From positions 124,001-188,000 of the forward strand of contig NZ_NPDM01000005.1 in the NCBI RefSeq assembly GCF_002812085.1: a DNA stretch of 64,000 nucleotides, given 5' to 3'. Below, piece after piece: positions 34,355-43,204 of this stretch. The stretch's first letter is position 1. Each line of letters opens with the position of its first letter. The translations under genes and the position numbers were made by a program. This stretch comes from Leptospira levettii. Its GTDB lineage: Bacteria > Spirochaetota > Leptospiria > Leptospirales > Leptospiraceae. A model generated the notes under the pieces. That model did not search any database, was not told where the DNA came from, and saw only the letters and a list, made by a program, of their open reading frames with translations.

Positions 34355-36433
34355 TTAGAACTGAAAGCGACCTAAACCATCAAATTGGGATTTTGGTAAT
34401 CGAAATTCCAATTTAGATCTGGTATGGATTTGAATGTATGTTGCACCTTTAGGAGCATCTCCAGACCAAACATAACCAGACTTAGCCTCCGTAAATAATT
34501 CCTGTTTGATCTGATTTCTTTCTACATTTAAAAAATTAATTCCAACAAGAGAGGATTTGGAGTTTGTTTCCAAGAAGATTCGGCCACTACGGGAAACATT
34601 TACATCCACCAATTTCCATTCCCAAATTTTTCCATGAAATTCATATTCATAGTTAGGTGATACGGGAGGAATTGTATATGCGATTTGATAGTCTTTGATT
34701 TCATTTTTACGAAATTCAGATCCAATTCCATAGGTTAAAAATTTCTGTGAATGGAACAAACTATAGTTTAAAGGAAGACCGATTGACAAGATGAGGAGTA
34801 AGGGAGAAAACCAAATCGTTTTCCTAAATTTATCAAAACTGGGAGAAAAACCAGTTCCTTTTTCCCCTAAAAGAATGAGATAAAAACACAAAAAGGCACC
34901 ATCCGAATTTTGAATTTGGACTCCAAATAAAAATGGGATCAGAAGTAAAATTCCTTGTTTCCAAAGCCCTCTTTCCCAAAGGAAAATCCCGATATAAAAA
35001 AGAAAGACTATGGAACCAAGGATGCCTAATTCATACAACATCCAATGGTAAAATGTAGGTGGGAAGTCAACAAAGGGAATGTTAGCATTGGAACCATTTT
35101 GTTCTGGGGAAAGTAAATACAAGGGAAAAGATCCAATTCCATTTCCCATCCAAAGGTTTTCCTGAATTCCCAAATTCGCTACTTTGATGAGTTCATACCG
35201 AACTAAATCCAATTGTTGGAAGGCTAAAGTTGGAGAATTTGGGAATGATTTTAGAAATAACATAAATCGTTTTGCTAAAATGACAAGATCCCATTGTTTT
35301 GGTACGAGACTAATACCATATAATGCCAAACTACCTAACACTGGCAAAACGAAATACAATCCAATTCGTGTGAAAATTTTAGTTTTAGATGATACAATCC
35401 ATAAATCTGTTGTGAGTTGGATGAATCCAACTGAAACGAATAAACTCCAAATCACCCAAAAAGCCTTTCCTTGTTTTAATCCGAGCAATGTGAGAAGGAA
35501 AAATGATAGAATTAATAATAGTAAACTAAACCTTTCTTTTGATTTTCGCCAAATATGAGTTAACTTTGTCATCCATAAAAAACCAATTACTGGAACAAGC
35601 CAAGAAGCAGATCCTGAGTCTTGGAATAAACCAGTTGTTCGACCTGCACTTACACTTAAATGGGTTCCTTGTGAAAAAAATTCCAAACTCCAAATGGACT
35701 GGATACACATCACCAAAAGATTGATTCCAAAACCTAAAAAAAGTCCAAATCGAATTTGTTCTGATAAACTATCCTTTGATGGAGTTGGCATAGAACGTTC
35801 TTCTGAAAAAAAATACAAAATTACAAGTGTTAGCGGAACAAGTATTTTACATGAAAGCCCCATGGCTTCTCTTGAAGAAAGTTTTGGATAATACAAATAT
35901 TCTTGGATACCAAGTCCTGTAAAAATCCCCATTCCTTGGTATTCTAAAAAACACAAAATAGTTAAACAGAAGATAAAAAATAAAAATCCAAAATAGGTAG
36001 AATACCAAATAGGTAAATTTGATTTTCCCGTTGGATTTCGAATCATCCAATCAGTAATGATTTGTTCTGATTGTTTTGGTAATGCTGTTTCATTGCGACC
36101 AAGTAACACGAGCAAGGTTTCTCGGACCCAAATCCCAAGGATGGAACCAAGGAGAAGACCCACTAATTGGTAAGAACCCACCATTGGTATTCCCGATAAG
36201 AAAGGAAGTCTAACAAGAGTGATTGCCGATAAACTTGTCAAAACCCTTCCCCACTTCCTTTGGTACAATTGTGGGAAAAAACCAAAGGAAAACTGAAAGA
36301 AAAAGGAAGGATAAAAGAGAACTTGGGGGACAGGCTCTACATACCGGTGTAAGTTCCAAACGAGAATACTGGCACCAACAAAAAATACTAAGTCAAGGAT
36401 TGGTAAAGAACGAAGCCTTTCTAAAAAACTCAC
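34355..36433 (-). CDS. O-antigen ligase/polymerase-like multi-pass membrane protein
   Basis: A 692-residue protein with about 12-13 membrane helices. The middle has the Wzy/WaaL-like pattern: a short periplasmic stretch TGLFQDSGSASWLVPVIGFL, then a longer loop with NLGIQENLWMGNGIGSFPLYL and PFVDFPPTFYHWMLYELGILG. The last 130 residues are a soluble beta-rich domain. Such proteins join or polymerise glycans outside the inner membrane. It is a single gene here, with no glycosyltransferases adjacent, so the substrate is unknown. The assignment is by topology and motifs. Confidence 0.65.
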   Translation of the reverse strand: MSFLERLRSLPILDLVFFVGASILVWNLHRYVEPVPQVLFYPSFFFQFSFGFFPQLYQRKWGRVLTSLSAITLVRLPFLSGIPMVGSYQLVGLLLGSILGIWVRETLLVLLGRNETALPKQSEQIITDWMIRNPTGKSNLPIWYSTYFGFLFFIFCLTILCFLEYQGMGIFTGLGIQEYLYYPKLSSREAMGLSCKILVPLTLVILYFFSEERSMPTPSKDSLSEQIRFGLFLGFGINLLVMCIQSIWSLEFFSQGTHLSVSAGRTTGLFQDSGSASWLVPVIGFLWMTKLTHIWRKSKERFSLLLLILSFFLLTLLGLKQGKAFWVIWSLFVSVGFIQLTTDLWIVSSKTKIFTRIGLYFVLPVLGSLALYGISLVPKQWDLVILAKRFMLFLKSFPNSPTLAFQQLDLVRYELIKVANLGIQENLWMGNGIGSFPLYLLSPEQNGSNANIPFVDFPPTFYHWMLYELGILGSIVFLFYIGIFLWERGLWKQGILLLIPFLFGVQIQNSDGAFLCFYLILLGEKGTGFSPSFDKFRKTIWFSPLLLILSIGLPLNYSLFHSQKFLTYGIGSEFRKNEIKDYQIAYTIPPVSPNYEYEFHGKIWEWKLVDVNVSRSGRIFLETNSKSSLVGINFLNVERNQIKQELFTEAKSGYVWSGDAPKGATYIQIHTRSKLEFRLPKSQFDGLGRFQF

Positions 36434-36457
36434 GATAGAAAGAGTTTAAGGAGTGGT

Positions 36458-36544
36458 ATGGCGAATCAATTGTATTTTCGGATGAAAAAGAGAATTCGAT
36501 CTAGGGAAACAAAAAGGAAGAAGGCTTTAAGGGAAAACTTCTAA
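36458..36544 (+). CDS. Possible 28-residue very basic small protein
   Basis: ATG 36458 is preceded by AAGGAG at a spacing of 4 bases. The 28-residue product is very basic (MANQLYFRMKKRIRSRETKR, then KKALRENF), with 11 Lys/Arg, like small nucleic-acid- or ribosome-binding peptides. It lies on the plus strand in the 143-bp gap between two minus-strand genes. There is no family match I can name; it is listed because of the good ribosome site and the composition. Confidence 0.35.
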   Translation: MANQLYFRMKKRIRSRETKRKKALRENF

Positions 36545-36568
36545 GATTGGTGTTGGACAAAATCAGAG

Positions 36569-36591
36569 GATTCTCTCTAGTCGAGAGAATC
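36569..36591 (-). terminator. Perfect 9-bp hairpin at the DksA-like gene end
   Basis: GATTCTCTC (36569-36577) and GAGAGAATC (36583-36591) pair perfectly around TAGTC. The hairpin spans the DksA-like stop codon on the minus strand and sits just downstream of the small plus-strand ORF. There is no long T run, so termination strength is unclear. Confidence 0.45.
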
Positions 36592-37041
36592 TACATCCAT
36601 TCCAGTTGTGGGGTATGCCGAAAGGGAATCCATTCGGTAACCACCGGCGCGGTTACGGCTTTTTGCCATTTGTTCCGCGAATTCTACAGTGAATCGTGTC
36701 CACGGGATGGCTTTGAGTCTGGCAAGGGGGATTTTTTTCTTTGTCCCTTCGCAGATACCATAGGTTCCGTTTTCAATTTTCTCTAAAGCGAGTTCGATCT
36801 CACGTAGAGTCTCAATTTCGTTTTCAGTCAAAACAGAAGTGAGGGCTTCTGAATTGAGTTCGGATGCGATGTCTGCAATATCTCCCATTTCCTTGAGGCC
36901 AGAAGGAGAACTTGTATCTTCCCACTGGTTGAGTTTGATGAGAAGAGATTCTTTTTTCTCTTGAAGGAGCTCTCGCACCTCTTCGATGAACTTCTTGTCG
37001 ACTCCCTTCTCGGCGGAGGATTTTGCAGCTGGTTTAGGCAT
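36577..37041 (-). CDS. DksA/TraR-family regulator lacking the C4 zinc site
   Basis: A 154-residue protein. A coiled-coil (about 15-90) has the acidic tip region GDIADIASE. The DksA-like C-terminal segment is GTYGICEGTKKKIPLARLKAIPWTRFTVEFAEQ. Only the first of the four zinc Cys residues is left (GIC); the others are Thr, Thr and Phe. DksA-family proteins bind RNA polymerase through the secondary channel, usually with ppGpp. Metal-independent members exist, so this one may still work. ATG 37041 is chosen; upstream in-frame codons overlap rpmG. It is 8 bp downstream of rpmG. Confidence 0.78.
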   Translation of the reverse strand: MPKPAAKSSAEKGVDKKFIEEVRELLQEKKESLLIKLNQWEDTSSPSGLKEMGDIADIASELNSEALTSVLTENEIETLREIELALEKIENGTYGICEGTKKKIPLARLKAIPWTRFTVEFAEQMAKSRNRAGGYRMDSLSAYPTTGMDVDSLD

Positions 37042-37049
37042 CTTATTCC

Positions 37050-37211
37050 TTAGACTTTGGATTCCTTGTGATCCGTGTGTGCTTTGCAAAATTTGCAATA
37101 TTTTTTTGTCACAAGTTTTTCCGACTTTGTCTTCTTGTTTTTAGTCTGGAAGTAATTTGACCGCCCAGGTATCGCACATGGGACACAGGTTAGTTTTATG
37201 ATTTCTCTCAT
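37050..37211 (-). CDS. rpmG: 50S ribosomal protein L33
   Basis: A 53-residue protein recognised directly from the sequence: it starts MREIIKLTCVPCA, has YFQTKNKKTKSEKL in the middle, and ends KKYCKFCKAHTDHKESKV. Both CxxC pairs (CVPC and CKFC) are present, so this is the zinc-binding (C+) form of L33. It has a few extra residues (IPGRS) after the first CxxC compared with the usual short loop. Its stop is 8 bp before the DksA-like ATG; the two are probably co-transcribed. Confidence 0.92.
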   Translation of the reverse strand: MREIIKLTCVPCAIPGRSNYFQTKNKKTKSEKLVTKKYCKFCKAHTDHKESKV

Positions 37212-37245
37212 AATTTATGCCATGACGTACCGACCCCATATATAG

Positions 37246-38190
37246 TCAATCGACAATAGCGGGTTTTTTCAATTCCTTCCGAAAATAGCTGGCAAAGAGA
37301 CTTCCGAGAAGTGAATGTGTGAGACTCGAAAGAGCACTAGGAATTGCCGTGTTTGGATCGATAAAATGGGTCTTGGCAAGGACTGCCCCGAGCCCTGAAT
37401 TTTGCATCCCCACTTCGATGGAAATGGTTTGGGAGATTTTTGCATCACGAGTTAGGATCCAAGCAAAGAAACCACCCAGTCCAAAACCACCTAAATGCAA
37501 ACAAATCACTGCTAAAAAAATTCGGTAGTCAGATGTGATGATTGTCTCCTTCCCACTTGCGATGATGGAAGCAACAATCATCGCAATGAGGAGTACAGAA
37601 AGTACGGGAAAAATATCTTTTGTTTTCTCTGTTGCTTTTGGGAAAAAAGATTTAAGAAAAAGTCCAATGCCTACAGGCACAAGGATCACTTGGAAGGTAG
37701 TGAGAACAAGTCCTAAGCGGTCTATCTCCAAACGACTGCCGATAAAAAAGGCAACCAACATAGGAGTGAATACGATACCAAGGATCGTCGACACAGATGT
37801 CAGAGTGACACTGAGTGGAACATTGGCCTTGGCAAGAAAGGTAATGACATTGGATGCAGTTCCGCCAGGGCAACACGATACAAGGATCAGTCCGACAGCG
37901 AAAGCTTCAGGTAAGTGAAACCAATATCCAAGAGAATAACCTAACAAAGGCATGATGGTGTACTGTAAGATAGTCCCGATAAGAATTGGTTTGGGTTGTT
38001 TGAAGATCCTTAGAAAATCATCCACTTCCAAAGAAAGTCCCATACCAAGCATAATGAGGCCTAAACTATAGGTGATCCAAGGCCCCTTAAACCAAGAAAT
38101 TTTTTCTGGCTCCAGAAACCCTATCCCTGCAATTCCAAGTAAAACTATTGGAAATGCATTTACGATTTGTTTTGAGAGATTCGTTAACAC
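37246..38190 (-). CDS. Bile acid:sodium symporter (BASS) family transporter
   Basis: A 314-residue membrane protein with about ten helices. It carries the BASS sodium-site signatures SCCPGGTASNVITFLAKAN and SIEVGMQNSGLGAVLAK. Bacterial BASS transporters move bile acids, pantoate, keto acids or other organic anions with Na+. The start follows rpmG by 34 bp in the upstream direction on the same strand. The substrate cannot be predicted. The class V aminotransferase gene ends 9 bp upstream, so the two may form an operon. Confidence 0.9.
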   Translation of the reverse strand: MLTNLSKQIVNAFPIVLLGIAGIGFLEPEKISWFKGPWITYSLGLIMLGMGLSLEVDDFLRIFKQPKPILIGTILQYTIMPLLGYSLGYWFHLPEAFAVGLILVSCCPGGTASNVITFLAKANVPLSVTLTSVSTILGIVFTPMLVAFFIGSRLEIDRLGLVLTTFQVILVPVGIGLFLKSFFPKATEKTKDIFPVLSVLLIAMIVASIIASGKETIITSDYRIFLAVICLHLGGFGLGGFFAWILTRDAKISQTISIEVGMQNSGLGAVLAKTHFIDPNTAIPSALSSLTHSLLGSLFASYFRKELKKPAIVD

Positions 38191-38199
38191 AAGTTCTGA

Positions 38200-39399
38200 T
38201 TACTTTTGCAAATAAGATTGTAAATGGGTTTTTACTCGATTTACATGTTCTTCTTCAATTCCAATATGAGGTGCCATTCTGAGTCGACCCAGGCGAACTG
38301 CTGTGATGATTCCATTTTGTTTGAGATGGGCTTGGATGGCTTCTGGCTGGAATTTTTTAGGATCTTTGTGTCCCGTGATGGCAAGGATTCCTGTTTTCAC
38401 ATCGGGGAAAGCATCAGATTCCAATGTAAATCCTAACTCGTGTAACATGTCTTTTAGCATCCCTGCTACTTCATAAATTCTTTCCTGGACACGTGAGAAC
38501 CCAAGAGTGGACAACATTTTGAGGGAAGCAAAAAAATAAATCCAATCGTTAAAATTGATGGTACTTTGTTCAAATTGTTCGGCAGCTGGTTTCCATTCGT
38601 CTCGGTACGGAAAATAATTAGAATCGTTCACAACACTTGCTTGTCCTTTGAATACCAATTGGAATCCTTTCGATTCTTCTTTTGAAATGTAAATAACACC
38701 TAATCCCAAAGGACCAAGTAACCATTTCCACGCTGCAAACGCACAAAAGGAAACTTTGATTTTGGAAAAATTGAGTGGGATATGACCAACGGCTTGGCTT
38801 CCATCAATCACAAGTTTGGTTCCGAAACTTTCACATAAGGCGGAAACACTTTCCATATCAAACACAACTCCCGTACACCAATGAACAGGTGATATACTAA
38901 GGATATAAACATCCTTTTTTTCGAGTTCTAGTTTTAGGTTTTCTAAAAATTCATTGGGAGTGTTCCCTACTTTGACAAAACCTAATGTGACACCTTTGTT
39001 TTGCCAATGTTCCCAAGGATACACATTACTTGGGTATTCGTTCTCCAAAACCAAAATCCGATTCCCTTTAGGAATTTGGATGCTATGAGAATAAAAATTC
39101 ATCCCCTCACTGGTGTTATGTACAATACCAATCTCTGTGGGGTCACAGTGTAAAATTTCTGAAAGATACCCTCGAATTTCTTTTTTGATATAAGGTTCCG
39201 AAAAATTTGGAGTGAAGATTCCCATTTTTGCATACTCTTGTAAGTACACATTCATCATTTCAATGGCATAGGTCGAAACAGGGGTGGTACCACAATAGTT
39301 CAACCAAACCGATTCTTTTTGTACAGGGAAATACTCGGAAATACCTTTCCAGTTGGAAAATTTTGGGAAGGAAGGGAAAACAGATGGAGATTCAGACAT
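38200..39399 (-). CDS. Class V aminotransferase (PLP-dependent)
   Basis: A 399-residue fold-type I PLP enzyme. It has the LNYCGTTPVS start, VHNTSEGMNFYS, LSISPVHWCTGVVFD, the PLP Asp/His block LVIDGSQAVGHIPLN, and the Schiff-base Lys in FAAWKWLLGPLG. The family contains cysteine desulfurases, kynureninase-like and isopenicillin-N epimerase-like enzymes; WK-type sites with LLGP are common in the epimerase/aminotransferase branch. There are no Fe-S assembly partners nearby, so a desulfurase role is unlikely. It ends 9 bp before the BASS gene. Confidence 0.82.
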   Translation of the reverse strand: MSESPSVFPSFPKFSNWKGISEYFPVQKESVWLNYCGTTPVSTYAIEMMNVYLQEYAKMGIFTPNFSEPYIKKEIRGYLSEILHCDPTEIGIVHNTSEGMNFYSHSIQIPKGNRILVLENEYPSNVYPWEHWQNKGVTLGFVKVGNTPNEFLENLKLELEKKDVYILSISPVHWCTGVVFDMESVSALCESFGTKLVIDGSQAVGHIPLNFSKIKVSFCAFAAWKWLLGPLGLGVIYISKEESKGFQLVFKGQASVVNDSNYFPYRDEWKPAAEQFEQSTINFNDWIYFFASLKMLSTLGFSRVQERIYEVAGMLKDMLHELGFTLESDAFPDVKTGILAITGHKDPKKFQPEAIQAHLKQNGIITAVRLGRLRMAPHIGIEEEHVNRVKTHLQSYLQK

Positions 39400-39454
39400 G
39401 TAAAAATAGAAATATCTGAAGCGACAGAAGAGAAAAGTAAAAAAAAATGGGACC

Positions 39455-40585
39455 GTGCAATCTTCTCGGATTTACCTCTCTCGTTCTGCCTTTAGCCACA
39501 ACATTGCTCTTTTTCGCAAACTCATTGGTTCCAAAACAAAATTCACTGCCATTATAAAATCCAATGCATACGGACATGGGTTACTTGCTACCGCATCCAT
39601 TGCCCTTGACGCAGGTGCTGATTATTTGGGTGTTAATTCACTGGAAGAAGCGATTTCCATTCGCCGAGTGTTTGCCAAAGCGACCATCCTTATCATGGGA
39701 AGTATTCCCAATTTACAGGAAAGAAAAGCAGAACTTGCAGATGAAAACTTTTGGGTGATGGTTTCTCGTGTGGAAGAAATGGAAATTTTGGCCAAACTTT
39801 CCCCCACTCCCAAAATCCATTTAAAGGTGGATACCGGGATGAGCCGTTTGGGAATCCCCTTCCAGAATGCGGAAGTCCTCGCCAAAGAAATTGCAGAAAA
39901 AAAACTCCCTCTTTCTGGGATTGCTACCCATTTTGCGAGTACGGAAGATTTTACTGAACATAGTTATTCCATGTTGCAACTGGGAAGGTTTCAAGATACA
40001 ATTGACACTTTCGCAAAACATGGGTTTATCGATCTCATTTGTCACTGTGCCTCTTCTGCATCCGCAATGTTATTTTCAGAAGCACGAATGGACTTGGTAA
40101 GAGTTGGGATTTCTCTTTATGGACTTTGGCCAAGTCTTGAAACCAAACTTTCACTATCTCTCATGAAAAAAGATGTGGGGATGTTAAAACCGGCTCTCAG
40201 TTGGAAAACACAAATCCAACATATCCAAAACCTAAACCCAGGAACCTTTGTGGGGTATGGATCCACATTCAAAACCACTCATGAAACAAGGCTTGCTGTT
40301 GTACCTGTTGGGTACTATGAAGGTCTAGACAGAAAATTATCTAACCATGGTTACATGCTAATTCATGGTGAACGAGCTAAAATTTTAGGTAGAATTTGTA
40401 TGAACATGAGTATGCTTGACATCACTCATATTCCAGAGGCAAAAATTGGAGACGACGTTGTGATTTTAGGTAAGTCAGGGAATGAAGTGATCTCGGCAGA
40501 TGACCATGCCACATGGACTGGAACCATCAACTATGAAGTAGTGACTAAAATTTTGGGATCCTTCCCTCGTATCATTGAAGACTAG
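39455..40585 (+). CDS. alr: Alanine racemase
   Basis: A 376-residue PLP enzyme. The cofactor Lys is in FTAIIKSNAYGHG. GADYLGVNSLEEA, HLKVDTGMSRLG, DLVRVGISLYGLWPS and the second catalytic region RICMNMSMLDIT are all present. It makes D-alanine for peptidoglycan. The start is GTG 39455, matching the usual short N-terminus. The length is as in other Alr proteins. An alpha/beta hydrolase gene follows 8 bp later and is probably co-transcribed. Confidence 0.94.
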   Translation: MQSSRIYLSRSAFSHNIALFRKLIGSKTKFTAIIKSNAYGHGLLATASIALDAGADYLGVNSLEEAISIRRVFAKATILIMGSIPNLQERKAELADENFWVMVSRVEEMEILAKLSPTPKIHLKVDTGMSRLGIPFQNAEVLAKEIAEKKLPLSGIATHFASTEDFTEHSYSMLQLGRFQDTIDTFAKHGFIDLICHCASSASAMLFSEARMDLVRVGISLYGLWPSLETKLSLSLMKKDVGMLKPALSWKTQIQHIQNLNPGTFVGYGSTFKTTHETRLAVVPVGYYEGLDRKLSNHGYMLIHGERAKILGRICMNMSMLDITHIPEAKIGDDVVILGKSGNEVISADDHATWTGTINYEVVTKILGSFPRIIED

Positions 40586-40593
40586 AGGACCAT

Positions 40594-41487
40594 ATGTCAG
40601 AAAGACAAACATATAATTGGAAAAACCACAGACTAACATACGTTCGGCATAAATCCCTGAATCCAAAATCCAAGGAAACCATTGTCCTCGTTGGAGGATG
40701 GTGTTCTGCCGCAGGGTATTGGGGACTCAATATTCCTTTTTTTCGCCAATTGGGCGATGTCATTGAACTCGACTTAGTTGGTCATTACCCAGCTGAAATT
40801 TTTGACCAAAAAAAAGGCCTTACGCTCCAGGATTTTTTAGAAACACAGGCACAAGGGATTTGGGCGTCTGCAGGAGAAAAAGACATCACACTCGTTGGCC
40901 ATTCCACAGGTGGAATGGCAGTCCTTGCCATTGCGTCCCTTTTCCCACAACGCATCAAACAAGTGATCGCCATTGCTCCTTATGTACATGGTCCTGTGCC
41001 AGGTATCTTAAAAATTGGAGTGATGGGACTACGTGCCAATTTAGGTACATTTTTTGACCTTGGTTTTAAGATTGGGAAATCATTACCAAAAGCCTTACAG
41101 ATTGGTTTTTCCTATGGGGTATATGATTCAAGTGCATTCCATGCAAGAGAAGACATCAAACAATTCTTAAAAGAATACAACCCACAATTTGAATGTTTGA
41201 ACCCAAGGCAAATCCTCATGATCCTAGAGATGCTCGACCGTACAGACATACGACCTATCGTATTTGGGAACCAAGTGCCAACACTCATCATGCGTGGGGA
41301 AGAAGATCCTATCATTCCAGGTAAGGATGTGATGGAATTAGAAAGAACGACACCTCATGTAAAAGCTGTACTGTTTTCGGAATGCGGACACTTTGTACAC
41401 ATGGAAAAACAAAAAGCAGCTGAGAAAGTGATGAAGGACTTTCTTTTGATGAAAAAATCTTCTGCTACAAAGAAATCTTTTTTCTAA
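40594..41487 (+). CDS. Alpha/beta hydrolase
   Basis: A 297-residue alpha/beta-hydrolase fold protein. The oxyanion region is VLVGGWCSAAGYW, the nucleophile elbow is LVGHSTGGMAVLA with Ser, the acid is in GEEDPIIPG, and the His is in ECGHFVHMEKQ. A cap region lies between about 130 and 215. The reaction is unknown; BioH-like, lipase-like and lactonase-like enzymes share this plan. It is co-directional with alr (8 bp gap) and converges with the nitrilase gene, overlapping by four bases. Confidence 0.85.
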   Translation: MSERQTYNWKNHRLTYVRHKSLNPKSKETIVLVGGWCSAAGYWGLNIPFFRQLGDVIELDLVGHYPAEIFDQKKGLTLQDFLETQAQGIWASAGEKDITLVGHSTGGMAVLAIASLFPQRIKQVIAIAPYVHGPVPGILKIGVMGLRANLGTFFDLGFKIGKSLPKALQIGFSYGVYDSSAFHAREDIKQFLKEYNPQFECLNPRQILMILEMLDRTDIRPIVFGNQVPTLIMRGEEDPIIPGKDVMELERTTPHVKAVLFSECGHFVHMEKQKAAEKVMKDFLLMKKSSATKKSFF

Positions 41488-42305
41488 ATCCCAAACCTTC
41501 GGTGGTGCAAACTCGGTAAAGTAGAACGGATCTCAGACAATCGATCCATTTCGATCTCGGCGATGGCAAATCCTTCTTCGGAATCGAGCTCCGATAAAAT
41601 CTCTCCCCATGGAGAGATGATGAGTGAGTGGCCAAAGGTCTTTCGTTTGCCATGAGGATCATGTGTTCCTGTCTGGCCTGGAGCCAAAACATACATCAAG
41701 TTTTCGATGGCCCTTGCCCGAAGGAGAACATGCCAATGGGCTTCTCCTGTTGGCACTGTAAATGCCGCTGGTAAAAAACACAAATCAACACCTTGTTTGG
41801 ATAAGGCACGGAAAAGTTCGGGGAACCTTAGGTCGTAACAAATGGCAGAGGAGATGTTGCCATATTCTGTAGGAATCACTTCGGGGACTTTTTCTCCTGC
41901 TTCGGTGTGATTGGATTCTTTGTATGGGAATCCATCCCCCACAACTGCATCAAAGAGATGCACCTTATGGTAACGGAACACTTCCTCACCTTTGGGATTT
42001 ACAATGACCGCCGTGTTGAACACTTTTCCTGTAGGTGCTTTTGTGGGGAATCCTCCTCCCAAAAGATAAATCCCAAGGTCCATCGCGGTATCTTTTAAAA
42101 AGGAAAAGGTTTCTTCCTCAATTTGGCCAAGAAGGTTTTGTTTTTCCGATTCACTTCCCATAAAGGAAAAATTTTCAGGAAGACCTATGACTTTGGCACC
42201 GGCCTTAGCCGCACCTTCCACAAGTTGCCTACACTTGGTTAGGTTATTTGAAACTCTTGCTGTACTTGTGACTTGCACAACGGCGGCTTTAAAATTCATT
42301 ATCAT
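41484..42305 (-). CDS. Nitrilase-superfamily amidohydrolase (Nit/omega-amidase type)
   Basis: A 273-residue C-N hydrolase. The catalytic triad is Glu in IGLPENFSFMG, Lys in YHKVHLFD, and Cys in SAICYDLRFPELFR. The Nit-branch segments DAVVGDGFPYKESN and LPAAFTVPTGEAHWHVLLRARAIE are present. Nit1-like enzymes remove deaminated glutathione or act as omega-amidase, a metabolite-repair role. A start at 42305 or at the second ATG, 42299, is possible. The divergent argB start lies within 20 bp. Confidence 0.88.
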   Translation of the reverse strand: MIMNFKAAVVQVTSTARVSNNLTKCRQLVEGAAKAGAKVIGLPENFSFMGSESEKQNLLGQIEEETFSFLKDTAMDLGIYLLGGGFPTKAPTGKVFNTAVIVNPKGEEVFRYHKVHLFDAVVGDGFPYKESNHTEAGEKVPEVIPTEYGNISSAICYDLRFPELFRALSKQGVDLCFLPAAFTVPTGEAHWHVLLRARAIENLMYVLAPGQTGTHDPHGKRKTFGHSLIISPWGEILSELDSEEGFAIAEIEMDRLSEIRSTLPSLHHRRFGI

Positions 42306-42319
42306 AAATGAGGACTTTT

Positions 42320-43198
42320 ATGGACCACCAATCAGAAAAAATCAATCATATCTTAGAAGCACTTCCTTATTTGATCAAATATTCTGGAAAAACCATCGTC
42401 ATCAAATATGGTGGAGCAGCCATGGTGGAGGAAGAACTCAAAGCTTCCTTTGCAGAAGACATTGTTTTACTCAAGTATTTAGGCATTAATCCTGTGGTGG
42501 TACATGGTGGTGGCCCTGAAATCAATTCTCTCATCAAATCATTAAATCTCAATACCCAATTCATCCGAGGCCATCGTGTGACGGATGAGGCCACTATGGA
42601 AGTGGTAGAGATGGTTCTTACGGGAAAAGTAAACAAACAAATTGTATCCCTCATCCAAGAAAAAGGAGGAAAACCTGTTGGTCTTTCGGGGAAAGATGGT
42701 GGTCTTGCCATTGCAGAAAAATACCTGATGGAAGTGGAATCCGAAGATGGGAAAACCCAAAAAGTAGATCTAGGTCTTGTGGGAGAAATCACTTCCGTTG
42801 ATCCCAATATCATTCTCACCTTACAACGTGAAGGTTTTATTCCGATCATATCCCCAGTTGCCATGTCAAAAGAAGGCCAAACTCTCAACATCAATGCCGA
42901 CACCATGGCGGGAGCAATTGCACAGGCACTCCATGCAGACAAACTCATTTTACTCACAGACACACCTGGAATCTTGATTGATGGCCAATTGGTAACGGGA
43001 CTCAAAAAAGTCGACATTCATGGTTACATAAAAACTGGACAGATCTCTGGTGGCATGATACCAAAAGTAGAGTGTTGTTTGGGTGCGATTGATTCTGGAG
43101 TCAAACGAGCCCACATCATTGATGGTCGAGTGCCCCATTCCGTCTTAATTGAAATTTTGACTAACCAAGGGATAGGAAGTTTGATCGAACAAGGATAG
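42320..43198 (+). CDS. argB: Acetylglutamate kinase
   Basis: A 292-residue amino-acid kinase. It has [10 protein letters not shown] (ATP Lys), [14 protein letters not shown] and FIRGHRVTD for substrate binding, the LSGKDGGLA segment, [16 protein letters not shown] and LLTDTPGIL. The C-terminus has [27 protein letters not shown]. It phosphorylates N-acetylglutamate in arginine synthesis. ATG 42320 is preferred because GAGGA sits 6 bases upstream; ATG 42308 is in frame. It is 6 bp upstream of the GAF-PP2C gene. Confidence 0.94.
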   Translation: MDHQSEKINHILEALPYLIKYSGKTIVIKYGGAAMVEEELKASFAEDIVLLKYLGINPVVVHGGGPEINSLIKSLNLNTQFIRGHRVTDEATMEVVEMVLTGKVNKQIVSLIQEKGGKPVGLSGKDGGLAIAEKYLMEVESEDGKTQKVDLGLVGEITSVDPNIILTLQREGFIPIISPVAMSKEGQTLNINADTMAGAIAQALHADKLILLTDTPGILIDGQLVTGLKKVDIHGYIKTGQISGGMIPKVECCLGAIDSGVKRAHIIDGRVPHSVLIEILTNQGIGSLIEQG

Positions 43199-43204
43199 AT
43201 TTGG

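Noticed and set aside
38200..39399. Cysteine desulfurase (IscS/SufS) call for the class V aminotransferase
   Set aside because: No Fe-S assembly genes nearby and the active-site Lys context differs from desulfurases.
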